DNA of 64,000 nucleotides from Meloidogyne chitwoodi (Eukaryota; Nematoda; Chromadorea; Rhabditida; Meloidogynidae). Location of the stretch: assembly GCA_015183035.1 (NCBI GenBank), contig JACZZP010000018.1, forward strand, positions 310,001-374,000, in the 5' to 3' direction. Below, piece by piece: positions 34,881 to 50,832 of the stretch (position 1 is its first letter; each line of letters opens with the position of its first letter). A program made the translations under genes and the position numbers. The notes under the pieces are model-generated. The model made no database searches. It saw only the letters and a list, made by a program, of their open reading frames with translations, and had not been told where the DNA came from.

Positions 34881-35339
34881 ATTTTTATTTGTTTAAATTT
34901 AATTTAGTTAAAGCATTTTAAGTCTTTTTGTGGCTAATTTTAATGCATAAATTCAATGATTTAAAATGTTTTTAAATTTATTTTTAATTTCTTAAGTAAA
35001 ATATTTATTTTTTATCTCTTTTATGGAATCTGTTTTAATAATAATTTTCTACTTTATAAATTTTTATCACTATTTTAATCAAATGATTTAAAAAAAATTT
35101 AATTTTTAAATTTAAAGAATACAAAACTTTAAAAAAAAAATCCTTTTTTTCAACATTTTAAATTATAAAAATAATACTAAAAAATAAATTTATTTAAAGG
35201 AGGTAGTCTCTTTTAAAATTACATACTATAAAATTAATAACAAAAAAGGTCAATTATAGCCTTAAAAAGGCAAAAAATATATTTAATTTTCTAATTTAAA
35301 ATATTCTCTTTCCCCTATTAATTTAATTAAATTCATACT

Positions 35340-37459
35340 TTAATGAAATTCAGCATTAGAACGGTCTTCATATTCTGGATGATTTCGAATTTTATCAATA
35401 AAGTCTTCAACAGGTACTTGTCCAATACAAATATTATGAACTGCTTCGAATAAAGGAAACCTTTAATTTAAAATAAAATTTTTTTTTTAATTTTATTTTG
35501 TCAAAATGTAAAAAATTAAATAAAGTGACAAAATGTCCAAATTTATTTTAATTATCAAAATTAAAATTTTGTGCTTTTTAATTTAAAAACGGTAAGAAAA
35601 AAAATTATTTTCCATTATTTTCAAAAAAAAAAGAGACATCTTCTCACAAAAATTGATACGTTTTGGACATTTTTATCACAATTAAATTTTTTCAAAATTA
35701 AAAATAAATATACATTTTAAGCAAATCCCGTGTTTTAATAACTTGGTAAAGTTCAGCAGCAGTCAAAGGGCCTTGAGCACTCTGTCCTTTAAGTAATTCA
35801 ATTTCTATTTCATGTAATGGCTAAATTAAACAAATTAAATTTTAATAAAAAAATAAAAATAATACTCTTTTAGTTTTTGCAAAAGCTTCGCAAACTTTTC
35901 TATTTCTTCCTCCATAACAAGTAGTCACCAAATCGGCAATTCCACAAGACTCGAAAAATGTTTTAATTCGAGTATTTGGATAAAAATGTTCAATAAAACG
36001 CATCATTTCCATCAGACCGAGACGAATAATTGCAGCCTAAAAAACGTTTAACTCAAATAAATAAATTAAAAAATTCAAATTTTGTAAAAAAGAATTTTTC
36101 AGTTTTTGGACTTATTTTAAAGATTTTCTAATTTTTTAATATTAAAAAAAATTATTTTTTAAATAAAACCTGACAGGAAAATAATAAAAAATTTTTTATA
36201 TTTTTTTGCTTGCCTTTGTATTGTCTCCATATCCCAATCCATCGGAGAACCCTGCCGCACAAGCAACCACATTCTTAATATTTTTAAAAATATTTATTTA
36301 TTTTTAAAAAATCAAAAAAACCTTGAGAGCTCCACAAATTTCAACAGTCTGAAAATCCTGAGCAACATTAATACGGAAATTGTCTGTATGAAAAAGTTTT
36401 TTCAGTTCCATTGCAGTCGAAAGATTTTTGCTTCCAATGGTTGCCTCACAAAACTGAAAAAAAGTTAAAAATTAAAAAATTTTTAATTTTAAATATATTT
36501 TTTTTTTGTGTTTAAATAGTTTTAAATTGAAAAAAATAAAAAATTCCTTCGATTTAAACAATTTGGCAAAAATCGGTAATCTTGGTTAAGTGGAAAATTG
36601 CTGGTTTTTAGTTACGATGGGTACAAGGTTCGAATCCCACTAATGGAAAACATTTTTTTATTAAAGCATAAAAGCATTATTTAACCATTATATGCTTCTT
36701 TTAACAAATCAAACAATATTTCCTTAAATCATAAACTATCTTTACACCTAAAATTACTCAGAAAATCTCAAAAATCCACTTTTATTAAAAAACCATTACA
36801 TTGTCATTAGCCACTTCAGGCGCAAGATTCGCCCCCATTAAAACAGCAACATCAATTCCCAGCATTTCACCAATATCCTCAGAAATTAAACGAAGTTGTG
36901 TGCTTGTAGATTTGCAAGAAAGTCCTTTAATAAGAGAAACAGCGACAGTGCTGCTTTTGACAAGTCCTTTTAATTGCTGACAAATCTTTTCAACAAATTG
37001 ATGGGGCACAACAAATACGAGAATGTCAGCGTCCTAACGAACAATTTTTAAATCAATAATAAACTTTTAAAAAACCTTTGCAGCTTCAAGTAAATCAGGA
37101 ACGGCAACAACGTTTACTGGTAGTTTCTAAATTTTATTTAAAGTACAAATTTGTTTAATTTAAAAAAATACCTTGCCAGGAAGATACTTTACGTTGATAT
37201 GTTCGGTATTAATTATCTCACTAAGTTTCTTGCCATCAACCATCTAAAAAATAATTTAAACTTTTCTAAAAATAATAACAAAAACCTCTTCAAAAACCCA
37301 CATTGGCACCCGTTCTTGGAATGTACTGCTGTGTTTAATAACGGTACTTCCAATGATTCTAAGAGTAAATGTGTAAAATCAATTAAAAACAAAATAAAAC
37401 CGTGCAATAGCTGAACCCCAATTTCCTGAACCAATTATAGTCACCTTCTTTTGAGCCAT
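35340..37459 (-). CDS. gpdh: Glycerol-3-phosphate dehydrogenase, NAD-dependent, cytosolic
   Basis: Interconverts dihydroxyacetone phosphate and glycerol-3-phosphate with NADH, feeding lipid and glycerol synthesis and the redox shuttle. The start at 37459 reads [20 protein letters not shown], with the Rossmann GxGxxG. Further exons: [52 protein letters not shown] (conserved substrate lysine), [36 protein letters not shown] (second conserved lysine), [18 protein letters not shown] (conserved arginine), ending [10 protein letters not shown] with stop 35340-35342. Active-site residues and length (about 350) are normal. The 36460-36797 intron is long because it holds a tRNA-like sequence. Confidence 0.95.
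36574..36652 (+). other. tRNA-like sequence f, in GPDH intron
   Basis: Plus-strand A-box-like ATCTTGGTTAAGTGG and B-box AGGTTCGAATCCC. The anticodon region, GCTGGTTTTTAGTTACGATG, does not fold as a stem. A T7 run follows at about 36653. It is antisense to the host gene. Confidence 0.45.
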
Positions 37460-38519
37460 TTTAGAAAATTATTAAATATAATATTACAAAATTAGATTAT
37501 ATAGACTAAAAAATAAAGAAGAAATGTAATAAAATGAATAAAATAAAAGTTTGAAAGAAATTTACATTTTACAAGTTTAACGAAAAACTTTTGAGAATTG
37601 ACTTTTTCGTCTTGTCCATACTCTTTTTATTGTCTTCTCGTCTTACCAATAATCATTAATTTATCTCTTTCTCTGTCAACATATAAAGTTAGAGAAAAGT
37701 AAAAAATGACGCGCCAAAAAAACAAAAATTTAAAAAATAAATTAAACGACCACTAAAGTCAACAAAGCAATTTGTCCTAATTTTATAAGGGTGAGCCAGA
37801 TTGGAAGTTTTTATTCAAATGTAATATAAAATCTTTAAAAATGATAAATAATATATATTTATCATTTTATATCCTTTAAAAATATATAATTAAAAAGGGA
37901 TCATTTATAAAAAGAGAAACAGGTTAAATAAATAAAATGTAAGGGAAGATAGGAGGGGGTAATGGAAAAAAGAGAAGAGAAGGGCGTGTGATGATGAAAA
38001 TGAATTAATATTTTTAGATCTTTGGTTAATTTAGAGAGCATAAAGAACAATTTTTTTTTTTTTTCTCACTGATAATTTTTCTTTTTCTTTTTTTTTCATC
38101 AAATATTTATCTAATAAAAAAGGCTAATGTTTATTTATACACTAAATATTCATGTGTTCATGTGAAGGTCATAAATATAAAGAAATGGGCAAAATTAAAA
38201 GGAAAAAAGTTTAAATATTTTCTTTTGACTCTTGTCAACAAAAATATAAAAAAGAAAATATAAAGTTAAAAATAGTGGAATGAGAAATTCCCATCACTGA
38301 TACACATAATAAATAATAATATTTTTTACCTCATAGAGAGAGACTAGTAATTTAAAATTAAAAAAATTTTTTTAATTTATTTTAATTTTTTTAAGGCAAG
38401 AAAATTAAAAGAAAAAATTATTAAAAAAAACTAAGGCGATAAAAATTAATATCTCAAAAATTAATAAAAAAAATTAATTTACAAAAAATAAACCTTTGAT
38501 TTTAATTATAAAAATTTTT
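37460..38519. other. Gap between GPDH start and Flightless-I stop
   Basis: Upstream region of GPDH. Purine-rich and T-rich stretches, no open frame of interest, no recognised element. A CATGTGTTCATGTG pair lies at about 38150. Otherwise nothing seen. Confidence 0.55.
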
Positions 38520-41500
38520 TTATTTTCCTTCTGTCCCAGCAGGAATTTTATGTTTTCCCCATCCATGAAAAAGTCGAGAAAATCGTTTAGATTCATGGTC
38601 TTTTATTGATAATAACTGAAAAAAAAAAATTTAATATTTATTTAAAAAAATAAATAGAAGAAAAAAACCAATTTTCTAGGCCTATCAGGTTGCTTCATTT
38701 GTATATGTCCACAATAAACTTGTGCTGCTTTATAAGCTAATTTAATTTCAACTTCGCTTGCACCTTTAAAAAAATTAAAATTATTTTTAAAAATTTAAGA
38801 AATATTTTTTTTATCTCAAAAACAAATTTTAATCACATCTATTCAACTAAAACTATCAATTGGAATCGAACCAAGACCTTTACAGTTAGAAATCCAAGCA
38901 CTCAACCACTACACCACACAACATTAATTAAACTTTACAAATTAAAAAGTGATAATATTCGCTTAAATTTTTATTTAAAAATTATATACCTGTACCAAGC
39001 CATATATAAACAAATGTTCCATCATCTACAATCATTACATCATCATTCTCAAGATCTTCCTTAAAATTAAAAAAAAAATATATATATTAATTTTAAATTA
39101 AAAAAAAAACCTGACAAAAATCAACAGTTTTTTCTGAAACAGAAAAATAACCCTTTTCATTAGTACAACGGAATAGCCTTGTATGATTCATAAAATCAGC
39201 ATTTTTATCATATTTTTTATTACTTTTATTATTATCTTCTCCTTCAAACATCTCCCAAAATAATTGTGGTTCACTTCCTTCTTCAATTATTTCAATAGAA
39301 AAATTTAAATCTTTTTTTACAAGTTCGGTTGCTACCTTTTTTTTTTAATTTATTAAATTTAAAATAAAAGAAAACCTCTTGAGCAATTTTATAAAAATAT
39401 GGATCACATTTACATCCTTTCCAAACAAATATAACACTTTCATCATCATTTTCGGGAGTTGTAAGAATATAACAAAATGCAGAATTTAAGTTAGATACTC
39501 GACAATCAATTTGAATTGTTCTTGTACAAATACTACTACTTTAAAAAAATTTGAATTTAAGTTTGAAAAAATAATTAAATTAAATTATACCCATTAGCTC
39601 TCATATGAAAAAGTTGTGGTTCGTCCAATTTAATTGAAGCTTCTCTACGTCCTCTCCTTATAAGAATTTTTCTTTTGAAATGAGATAAAAATTTATGATT
39701 TTCTTGTTGTTGATTCATTCGAACCTTAAAATTTAGTATAAATTTTTAAAAAGTCAAAAATAATTTTATAGACCTTTTAAAAATGTTTAAATAGCAGAAA
39801 TTAGTTTCAGAATTATGAAAAACACTAAAACCCTTCAGTCGGGATCGAACCATGCCCAGTCACCCACAAAACCCAAGTCCTTACCCACCACACCACACAC
39901 TAACTTATTCATTTTGTAAATTAAAAGAGTTTCTTTTGAAAAATTAAAAAATAATAACAAACCACTTCAAGTTTATCCTTAAAGAGTGTTTCAAATTTTC
40001 TCTAAAAAAATTAAAAAAATAAAATAAATTTTAATGAAATTTAAACCTTTAAAGAAAAAGTAAAATTAAGCCATCCCATATTACTCGCTTCCCTTCCTTG
40101 CCAAAAATAGACTACACATTTAAATTCAACTTCTTTATTATTATTTTCTTCTTCTTCTTGGCCATCATTTTCTCCCTTAAAAAATAATTTTTTATTAATA
40201 AAAAATTATTTAAAAAAAACCTCAATACTAGCTTCATTTTCATCAGACAATTCTTCATTATAATCAAAATATCTACATAAAAACACATAACAATCCATCG
40301 TATAAAAAATTCCAAGTTCTTCTTTTGGAAGGCGAACAAATTTTTTTCCTTCCTAAAGAAATATAAAATTTAAAAAAAAAAGGAATACCAAAACAAATGG
40401 TTCAATAACTTCCAAATCTAAATTAAAGTCTTCAATTAATTGATCAGCTTCTTCATGTGTCATTGTAGGTAAACGATCAAGAAATAAAGAAACCAAATCT
40501 GTCTTCATTTTATCCCTTTCCATTATTACCTTTTAAAAATATATTATTATTTTGTCAAATTAATTTTCAAGAAATATATATTTCAATCCTTCAATTTTTT
40601 GTATTAAAATCAAAAAATGAAGCAAAGTTTCATTTTTAATTTTGAAGCAAAAAGTGAAGCAAAATTTAAATTTTTAGCAAAAAAAAAACATGAAGCAAAT
40701 TTTTAATTTATGATTTTGAAGCAAAAATGAATGAATGCTTCATCTTTTTATTGAAACAAAAAAATGAAACAAAGTTTCATTTTCTGATTAAAAAAAAACT
40801 CAAGCGACTCCCCTATTCTCCCCTCAGTTATCCCCTAATCTAAATAAAAATAAAAAATAAAAAAAATACTTTAATATCAGCTCCTCTTCTCTGAACAGTA
40901 TCTGCAGTCATTGTAAAATCAAAAGGCACAATATCATCCCATTTATTAAATTTTGAACGAAAAACTGTAGATTCTTCCCCTTCAATTTCACGAGAAATAT
41001 TACAAAAATCAGGTCTTTCAATCATTTGATGAAATTCAGTTGCTACTTTCTTTTAAATTAAGTTATAATTAAAATGTATTTATTTAAATTAAAAATAAAC
41101 CTGTCCAGCCATTTTTAATAATCTACTAGCTTTTTTTCCTATCCAAACAAAAAGTTCAGAAGTACAATCAAGAATAAAAACACTAAAAAATATATATGTA
41201 TATAAATAATAAAATTGAAATTTAATAAGTCCTTCTTAAGAAATATAAAGGTAAAAGGAAATGGCCGAGGGAAAGGAAAAATAAAAATACAAAATGTTCC
41301 TCTCTCTCTCTTTACTTAAATAAAATAGCGAGAAAGTAATTTGTTTGGTATATTCCCCTAGTAATAATATTTAAAAATTTAATTTGAATGTCAAAAAATT
41401 AAAAAAAACCTAAAAATGCCTCTAATATTACTAAAAAAATTAAATTAAAAAAATACCATTTAGGTTTTAACATTTCTTTGTACAAAACATTATTTTTTAG

Positions 41501-44500
41501 TTCAATTTGAGGCAATTCTACATATCCCATTCCCAATTGTACTTCATATAATCTTTTATTTTCAGGTTTATGATCATCAGGAATATGTTCAAATATTGGT
41601 TCTTCTGGTTTTGTTTCAAAACCTAGAAAAATTAAATTAATAAAAAAATTAATAAAAAATTTATATTAATAATTTAGGTATATTACACCCCCCAATTTAT
41701 TCGCAAAATATTTTTTAATTTAAAAGTCATTTTACTTGTTATTGTAAAAATTTTTTTATATTTTAAATAAATGGGTATAATCTACTAAAATATTTAAGTT
41801 GCAAAAAATGAATAAATTAAAAGAAAAAAAAAGAAAACATTTTTTGCATAAAACACATTTTACTCTTTTTCCCCCCACTCTCTCAATAGGTGTGTAGAGG
41901 AGGAGTGACTACTTAAAAGAAAAAATGGGTCTACTCCTGAATATAGAAACCCTGAATATCTTTAGCCAATTGGTCCAATTGCCAATTCGGTCAACTCTCT
42001 TACACAACTAGTTGGTCCTGTGCAAACTTGGACCTATTGGGAGTGTTCTATTACTTGACCGAATTGGCAGTTTGACCAATTGGCTAATAGATATTCAGGG
42101 TTTCGATATTCAGGATTGATCCCGAAAAAATCGAGCATTTTTTGCACTCCTTTTTCTTAAATATTTGTACAAAACTAAATTAATAATCATTTTTATAAAT
42201 TATTTGTAAATCAAAAAAAAAAAATTTTTTAGAATAAAAATGATTTCCCTTTTCCCTATAACAAGGTGTTTAAAAAATAAAAAAAAACCTGTAAGTGCTT
42301 CCCAAAATTCATCTGGAGTTTTTAATTGATTACAAGATTCAATTTCTGCTTTGCCTTTCTTATCTCTTTTATTCATTTTTACAGCAAAAAGTCTAACTTT
42401 ATTTGAAAATGTGACCTAAAAAGAAGGTTAATTTTTATCTTTTTTCTTAAAAATTAAAAAAATACTCTTGAACGTGAACCACTCCATATCCAAATAACTT
42501 TATCTGCATCCAATAAAAAAACAAAACGAGGATCTAGAGACTCTGGACTAAGCGAAACAGCTTCCATTTCTACTGAAGGACCGTTAATATATGCACGATA
42601 AAGCCTTGAAAATAATTTTTAAAAAATTAAAAAAAATATACTTTTTGACAAAAGGAGCTTTTTCAACTACAAAGAATCCTGACTGCATTTTAGCACCGTC
42701 AAAATAAATCTAAAAAGTAAAAAATAAATATACGTGGACCCCTTTTACATATTTTCTTTAAAAACGCTTTTTATGTAAAAAAAGGCGTGTTGTTTGTTTG
42801 GATTTTTTTAGAACATTAAACGACACGTTATTTTTAAATATATTAAAGAATAAATATAAACTCGACTATCGTTAATATTCAAATTTGGGGTGTCCTCTCG
42901 TTTAACTTGTTCACTCTATTTTTACTTATTTTGCGTTTGACAAGGAAAAATAGGGGGGAGAAGTTAAAAAAGGGACGTTGAACCAAAATATATTACCCGC
43001 TTATCTTTCCTTTTCTTTATAAAAATTAAAAAAAAAACTAACTATTTCTTCACTAAACAATTCTAAAAATTCATCAGATTCATCATTCATTTCTTCACGT
43101 ATTGTCCTAAAAATCAAAATATTTAAAAGAATAAAATAATTTTTGTTGTTCTGTCGTCTTCCTTTTACTCTATTTTTGAGACTTTTATAAATTGATTTTT
43201 GTTTTGAGAATTGTGTAAATTTTAAAAAGACCTGGGATCGGGAAAGAGATGTGACAGAAAATATTACTAAAAAAAATTTTTATTATAAAAAAAACCTGCA
43301 AGACGCTCCCAAATGATTTCTTAAATTTACTGCATGTACTGCTGCACACATTGCCTTTTTTTTTAAAATTTAAAAATTCTTTTTTTCTATTTAATTAAAA
43401 TAAAACCTTGTCCAAAGTAGTCTTTTCTCCTATCCAATAATAAATTGCATGGCTTAAACTCCCACTAGGTTCGCGTGTTGTTTTTAAAATTAAATAGCTA
43501 TCAGCTTCGTAAAATTGTCCATGTTCTCGAGGATCAACTAAGGATGGATAAAAATTTTCAATTTCCCACGTCCATAGACCATCAAAAGATCCAATTTCAT
43601 CGTCAAAAACATCAGAATAATCAATTCTAGGTTTTTGTTTTGCTAACTTTTCCTTTAAAAATAATATTAAATTTAGAAAAAAAGGTACCTTACTCATCTA
43701 GCGTCAAAAAATAATATTTTTTATTAATAGAAAAAAGAGACATTTTGCCACAATTAACAAATCGCCAACAAATCAGAAATTTTTTTTAATATTTTTATTT
43801 TATGTTGAAGAATTTTTTTTTTAATAATTGCAGCGATTTGTATCCAAAACACTAACAACAAAAATAAAACATTCGTCAAGAATTTTTCTTCTTACTGACG
43901 ATTTGTTAATTTGTCAAAATGTCTCAATTTTTAACAATAAAAAATAAATTTTTTTTGCTTTGCCTAAAGGTAGAGGAGTATTAAAAATATTTTTGAGATT
44001 AAGTTTTGTCCCTTTTTAAAAAATAGGGGGTACTACTGTTAAAAAATCCAAAAAATTTCCCAAAAAATAATTTAATTTCTAATTTAAATAAAAACCTTCC
44101 AACTAATTTGTCCTAACATAGAAGCATCATTTTCATCATTAATTTCAACAGATTGACTTTTATCGAATGCATCTTTTGCTACTTTTGACATTCCCTTTCA
44201 ATTAAATTAATTTAAAAAAATTAAAATTAAAAAAAAAACCTGAATAACTTTAGAAGCACTATCCTGATCAGCTTGATGTCTTCTTCTCCTTATAAACTCT
44301 TTTTTTCGTTGAGCAGAATCTTTTGGGCCATCTTTTTCGGAAATTGTTGAAGTAACACAATTATTAGAGGTTGATGATGTTGATTGTCCGGCAATTCTCA
44401 ACTTTTATTTTATTTTTCAAAAATTAAAAAAATAAATGATTACTTGATTTTGCAAAGAAAAGTCAATATTGTAAAAGGCTAAAGCTTTTTGTTTGTCACT

Positions 44501-47433
44501 TGGTTTTGGAGGCATTACAAGGTCTGGGTTACTTAAAAAAAATCAGAATTTATAATTAAATTAAAGAATAAATTTATGGAAAGATTAAAACAAATTTCAG
44601 TAAATAGAAAAAACACATTCCGGAAAAAATTCTGATTTTTTCAGAAAAACAAAATTCTGATTTGTTAAGAAAAATAAAACTTCTGATTTGTTAAGAAAAA
44701 CAAAACTTCTGATTTTTTCAGAAACACAAAAATTCTGATTTTTCATAAAAACATTCTGATTTATTATTATTAAAAAAAATCAAAACAAACTTGCGAAGAT
44801 CCAATTCTTTAAGATCTGGGAGTAAATGAATTCCTTCTGGTAAAGTTATTAAACGATTATTATCCAATTTTAATTTCTTTAATTTTACACAACGACCAAC
44901 TCCCTCAGGAATTAATTCCAAATTGTTATGAGAAAGAAATAAAACTTGTAATTGCATTAATTTACCAAAACCCGCAGGTAAACCTTTAAAAAAATAAAAA
45001 TAATTTTTAAATTTTCCTTTTTTTTTAATTTTCGGAAGAAATACCATTCGATTCATTTCATCAATCTAAATCGAATGGTACTACACTCAATTTACAAAAA
45101 TAATTATGCGCAAAGATATGGACCTCTAAACATTGAAAAATCATAGGGGGGACCAAGCTCAAACAGGTGATTACCGCGGCTGCTCTTCCAAAAAAATCTT
45201 TTTTTCCCGTCAGATTCTTCAAGATTGCCTAACACATATTTTAATTAATTAATTTAAAATAAACCTTCAAAATTTAATTTATTATAAGTAGCATATAATC
45301 TCTGAAGTTTAACGCATTGAACAATCTGTGAAGGCAAAGCAACCAAATCATTTCCACAAATATTAAAAGTTTCCAAATTTGGAAATAATATTTCCCCTCC
45401 TTCAGGAAATTCTAATTTTGTCAATTTGTTAAAACTGAGATCCAATTTACGCAAATTTTTGAGAGAAAATAAAGTTGTTGGTATTTGTGTTAATTCATTC
45501 ATTGAAAGATTTAATTCCTTTTTTTAAAAAAAATTAAAAATAAAATTAAATTATTTTTTAATAAATAAATAAATTTATGTAAGGAAAAACCCCATCCTTT
45601 ATTTCCCATCACAAGAAAAATAAAATTAATTTTTGTTATATTTAATTTTTTATTCTTAATTCTTGCCCTTTTCTTCTTTGTCTCCTCCTCCATCCACCAA
45701 AAAAATTTTTTTTTATTTTATTTATTTCTTTTTGATTACATGTTATTCTTTTCCTTCCTATTTCCTCAATTTTTTAGCATTAAACAATAATATGACAATA
45801 TTTCGAAACATAAAAAGCGGAGGCGAGAGGAGGAAGAGACTAAAGGCCAAAATTACACACTCCAAAAAATTAAAAAAAGAAAAAAAATAAAATTTAGAAG
45901 AACCAAAAATTGAAGAAAAATATAAAATTAAATTAAACCTGTAAAGTAGGGATATCCTCAAAAGAAAGAGTTAAATTTTGCAAATTTCGATGAGTATTCT
46001 TCAATTCAATTACTCGTAATTTGTTTGAACTTAAATATAAAAAAATTAATTTAATTAATAAGAGTTTGTTTAAGTGAACATCCCATCTATTCGCAAGAAA
46101 AGATTTTACAGCAAAAATGAAAAATATTTTTTGTGAATAAATGGGGTGGGTACCTATACAAATAAAATAAAAAATTTAAAATAAAATATATATAAACCCT
46201 GGAGCTTGTTTAAATTGAAAATGAGTCAATGGATTATTTGATAATTTCAAAACTTGTAAATTTGTTAGACGTCTAATCTGAGGGGGAAGAGTATCTAAAT
46301 GGTTATTGCTCAAGTCAAGGTAAATGAGATCAATTAGATTTGAGAAAATCTGGAAAAAGAAAAGAAAAATAAAAGGTTTTAAAAAAATAAAATTTTTTTT
46401 TAAAAAAGTTTAAAATTATGTCCGCAAAAAAACTTGAGGATTTAAATTATGTCCGCAAGTTTTTTGCGGACATTAACCCATTTATTGAATTTTACAAAAT
46501 TAGAGTAAATAAAAAGAAACAAAAAATTCTTAGTGTTTGTTTAAAATATTTTGAACAAATTTTCAAATTTTTTCTGTCGAAATTTTTGTATTTTGGCAAG
46601 CTTAAAAAATTTTGCGGACAAAATTTAAAAAAAAACCTGATTTGGTACATTCTGAATATTATTTCCACTTAAATTCAAAACAATTGCACACTTTGCATAT
46701 TCCAAATTAGAAGGAACATCTCTCAACAAATTATCCCCAAAATCAATAATTGTCAGATCCTTCATTCTAAAAATATCTGTTGGAACACCAGACGTTTTTA
46801 TCTTTTTTTAAGAAAAATAAGTTAAAAATAAAGATTTTTTTAAGTTAAAAATAATAAAAAAAACCTGATTTTTTCGAACTACCACAGATCTTAAAAGTGG
46901 CAAATCAGACAATTCCCCGTGAACATTCTGAAAATTAAAAAATAAGAATTTTAAATTATTCCATGTAGAGATAACATTTTCAGTGTCCAGACATTTTGTC
47001 GACAGAAATTGCACGACATTTCGTCCCAACGGCAAAAAATCGTCAACTTGGGTAAACGAAATGTAGATTTTTTTGCCGTAGTGACGAAATGTCGTGCAAT
47101 AATGTTAGACGAAATGTACGGGTCATCTCTTATGAACACAAATTGCACATTTTAAAGAACATGGAGAACACAAATTCCCCAATTCAAAATAAAGGAACCA
47201 TTAAAAAATTTAAAAAAATAAACCTGAAGTTTATTTCCAATCATTTGAAGATGTTCCAAATTTTTAAGATTTGATAAAACATCGGGAACTCTTTCCAATT
47301 GAGTTTTATTTAATTTTAGCCAAGTTGCTTGTGTCATTGCAACAATTTCCTCTGGGAAACGATCAGCAGAAAAATCATTTTTAGAAAGGTCAATTCCTTT
47401 AACAAAAGATAATACTCCTGTTGAAGAAGACAT
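38520..47433 (-). CDS. fli-1: Flightless-I: leucine-rich repeat plus gelsolin-domain actin regulator
   Basis: FLI-1 regulates actin and nuclear-receptor coactivation. The start at 47433 reads [20 protein letters not shown], as in other FLII proteins. Leucine-rich repeats run from about 47400 to 44800 ([58 protein letters not shown]). The basic linker [19 protein letters not shown] is at 44290. Gelsolin repeats run from 43690 to 38520: [48 protein letters not shown], then [38 protein letters not shown], with end GTEGK. About 30 exons, product near the usual 1250 residues. Introns hold many elements: tRNA-like d and e, and families A, C, D, E and the GTCCGCA foldback. PP1 lies upstream on the same strand. 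Confidence 0.95.
38853..38931 (-). other. tRNA-like sequence d, in FLI-1 intron
   Basis: Reverse-strand A-box TGGTGTAGTGGTTGAGTGC and T-arm TTGG-TTCGATT-CCAA. The anticodon region, GGATTTCTAACTGTAAAGG, lacks a stem, and the acceptor ends do not pair. A T4 run follows. Confidence 0.45.
39835..39905 (-). other. tRNA-like sequence e, in FLI-1 intron
   Basis: Reverse-strand A-box-like GTGGTGTGGTGGGTAAGGAC and B-box ATGGTTCGATCCC. Between them ACTTGGGTTTTGTGGGTG does not fold as a normal anticodon arm. A T4 run follows. Confidence 0.4.
41675..41795. mobile_element. Decayed family A element in FLI-1 intron
   Basis: TATTACACCCCCCAATTTAT and TCGCAAAATATTTTTTAA at the left; the right arm is eroded to TTTAAATAAATGGGTATAAT. 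The outer TTTAGGTA and TCTACTAAA still match the family ends. Confidence 0.6.
41928..42123. mobile_element. Family E foldback, about 196 bases, in FLI-1 intron
   Basis: Left arm CCTGAATATAGAAACCCTGA, then AGCCAATTGGTCCAATTGCC. Right arm 42056-42123 is its inverse with a few changes. Arms are about 68 bases and the loop about 60. The centre contains TGCAAACTTGGACCTATTGG, which reappears inverted at about 49570. Confidence 0.8.
45145..45183. mobile_element. Half copy of family D element
   Basis: GGGGGGACCAAGCTCAAACA, then GGTGATTACCGCGGCTG, matches one arm of the hairpin at 48698-48828. The other arm is missing. In FLI-1 intron. Confidence 0.7.
46066..46160. mobile_element. Family A element in FLI-1 intron
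   Basis: AAGTGAACATCCCATCTATT, then CGCAAGAAAAGATTTT, faces AATATTTTTTGTGAATAAAT and GGGGTGGGTA. Moderately diverged. Confidence 0.75.
46410..46632. mobile_element. GTCCGCA foldback element in FLI-1 intron
   Basis: Left AAAATTATGTCCGCAAAAAA, with an internal hairpin of CCGCAAGTTTTTTGCGGAC, faces right AAATTTTGCGGACAAAATTT. It fills one FLI-1 intron and is similar to 22078-22290. Confidence 0.6.
46984..47125. mobile_element. Family C foldback in FLI-1 intron
   Basis: TGTCCAGACATTTTGTCGAC to GACGAAATGTACGGGTCA. Central GCACGACATTTCGTC and GACGAAATGTCGTGC are inverted copies. It aligns along its whole length with the reverse complement of 26457-26595. No clear target duplication. Confidence 0.8.
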
Positions 47434-48034
47434 TTTCTTTTCTAAATAGTTTCTCCTTTAAAATAAATTAAAAAAATTAAATTAAAAAAAAAAATAAAAG
47501 TATTAAAAATGCAGAAAATTCATGCATTTAAATAAAATAAAAATTTAAAAAATTTTTATTTTCCTTCTTCTTCTTTAAAATTATAATAAGCATTTTTTAA
47601 AGGAGAGAAAAAAAAATAAAATAATTGTTTTTGTTACATCAAAAAAAGACAAGAAGAATATCAGAGAAAAATAGAGAGAGAGGTGTAAGAAAAATATATA
47701 TGTAAGACAATATAAAAAACACACAAAATTAATTAATTATACAAGAGGTCGGCACGGGGGGAAGTATCTCCCGGTCACGGAATTCCAGAATTTTTATTTA
47801 AAAAATCCCCCGTTCCCGGGAACACGAAGAAAAGAGATTTCCGTAAATTCCCGGTTACGGGAATTTACGGAACAGTTCAAATCCCCCGTAAAATCCCGTT
47901 TTTTTTCAAAAAAAATCCCGTAGGATTTCCAACCTCTAAAATAAACACAAACAAACCTAGAGACACACAAAAACAGACACTCTCATTCATTTAATATTTT
48001 TGAAAAAAAAATTAAAAACAAAAAATAAAATTTC
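47434..48034. other. Gap between FLI-1 start and PP1 stop, with family F element
   Basis: Contains the family F element at 47753-47939. The rest is low-complexity A/T. The 600-base spacing between same-strand genes would be long for a nematode operon. Confidence 0.55.
47753..47939. mobile_element. Family F element
   Basis: AGAGGTCGGCACGGGG at the left and CCAACCTCT at the right. In between are many CCCGTT/ACGGGA-type palindromes (TTCCCGGTTACGGGAATT, CCCGTTCCCGGGAACACG). GC-rich against the background. A shorter relative is inside a Furry intron at 63278-63390. Confidence 0.65.

Positions 48035-50832
<2,798 letters not shown>

Larger units (their letters stand above)
30344..35339. other. 5 kb intergenic region between CXXC gene and GPDH
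   Basis: No convincing gene. 30344-30360 is locally GC-rich just upstream of the CXXC start (GCGCGGAAAGCGAGCGG). 30430-30650 is purine-rich (AAAGAAAAAGACC, GAGAAGAAGGAGAGG); its Lys/Arg open frame is low complexity. Family A element at 30795-30870. GATCTTTTGGGT-type motifs at 30920-33400. 31757-32110 is less AT-rich and looks like a dispersed repeat. Two tRNA-like sequences at 34047 and 34796. Confidence 0.6.
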
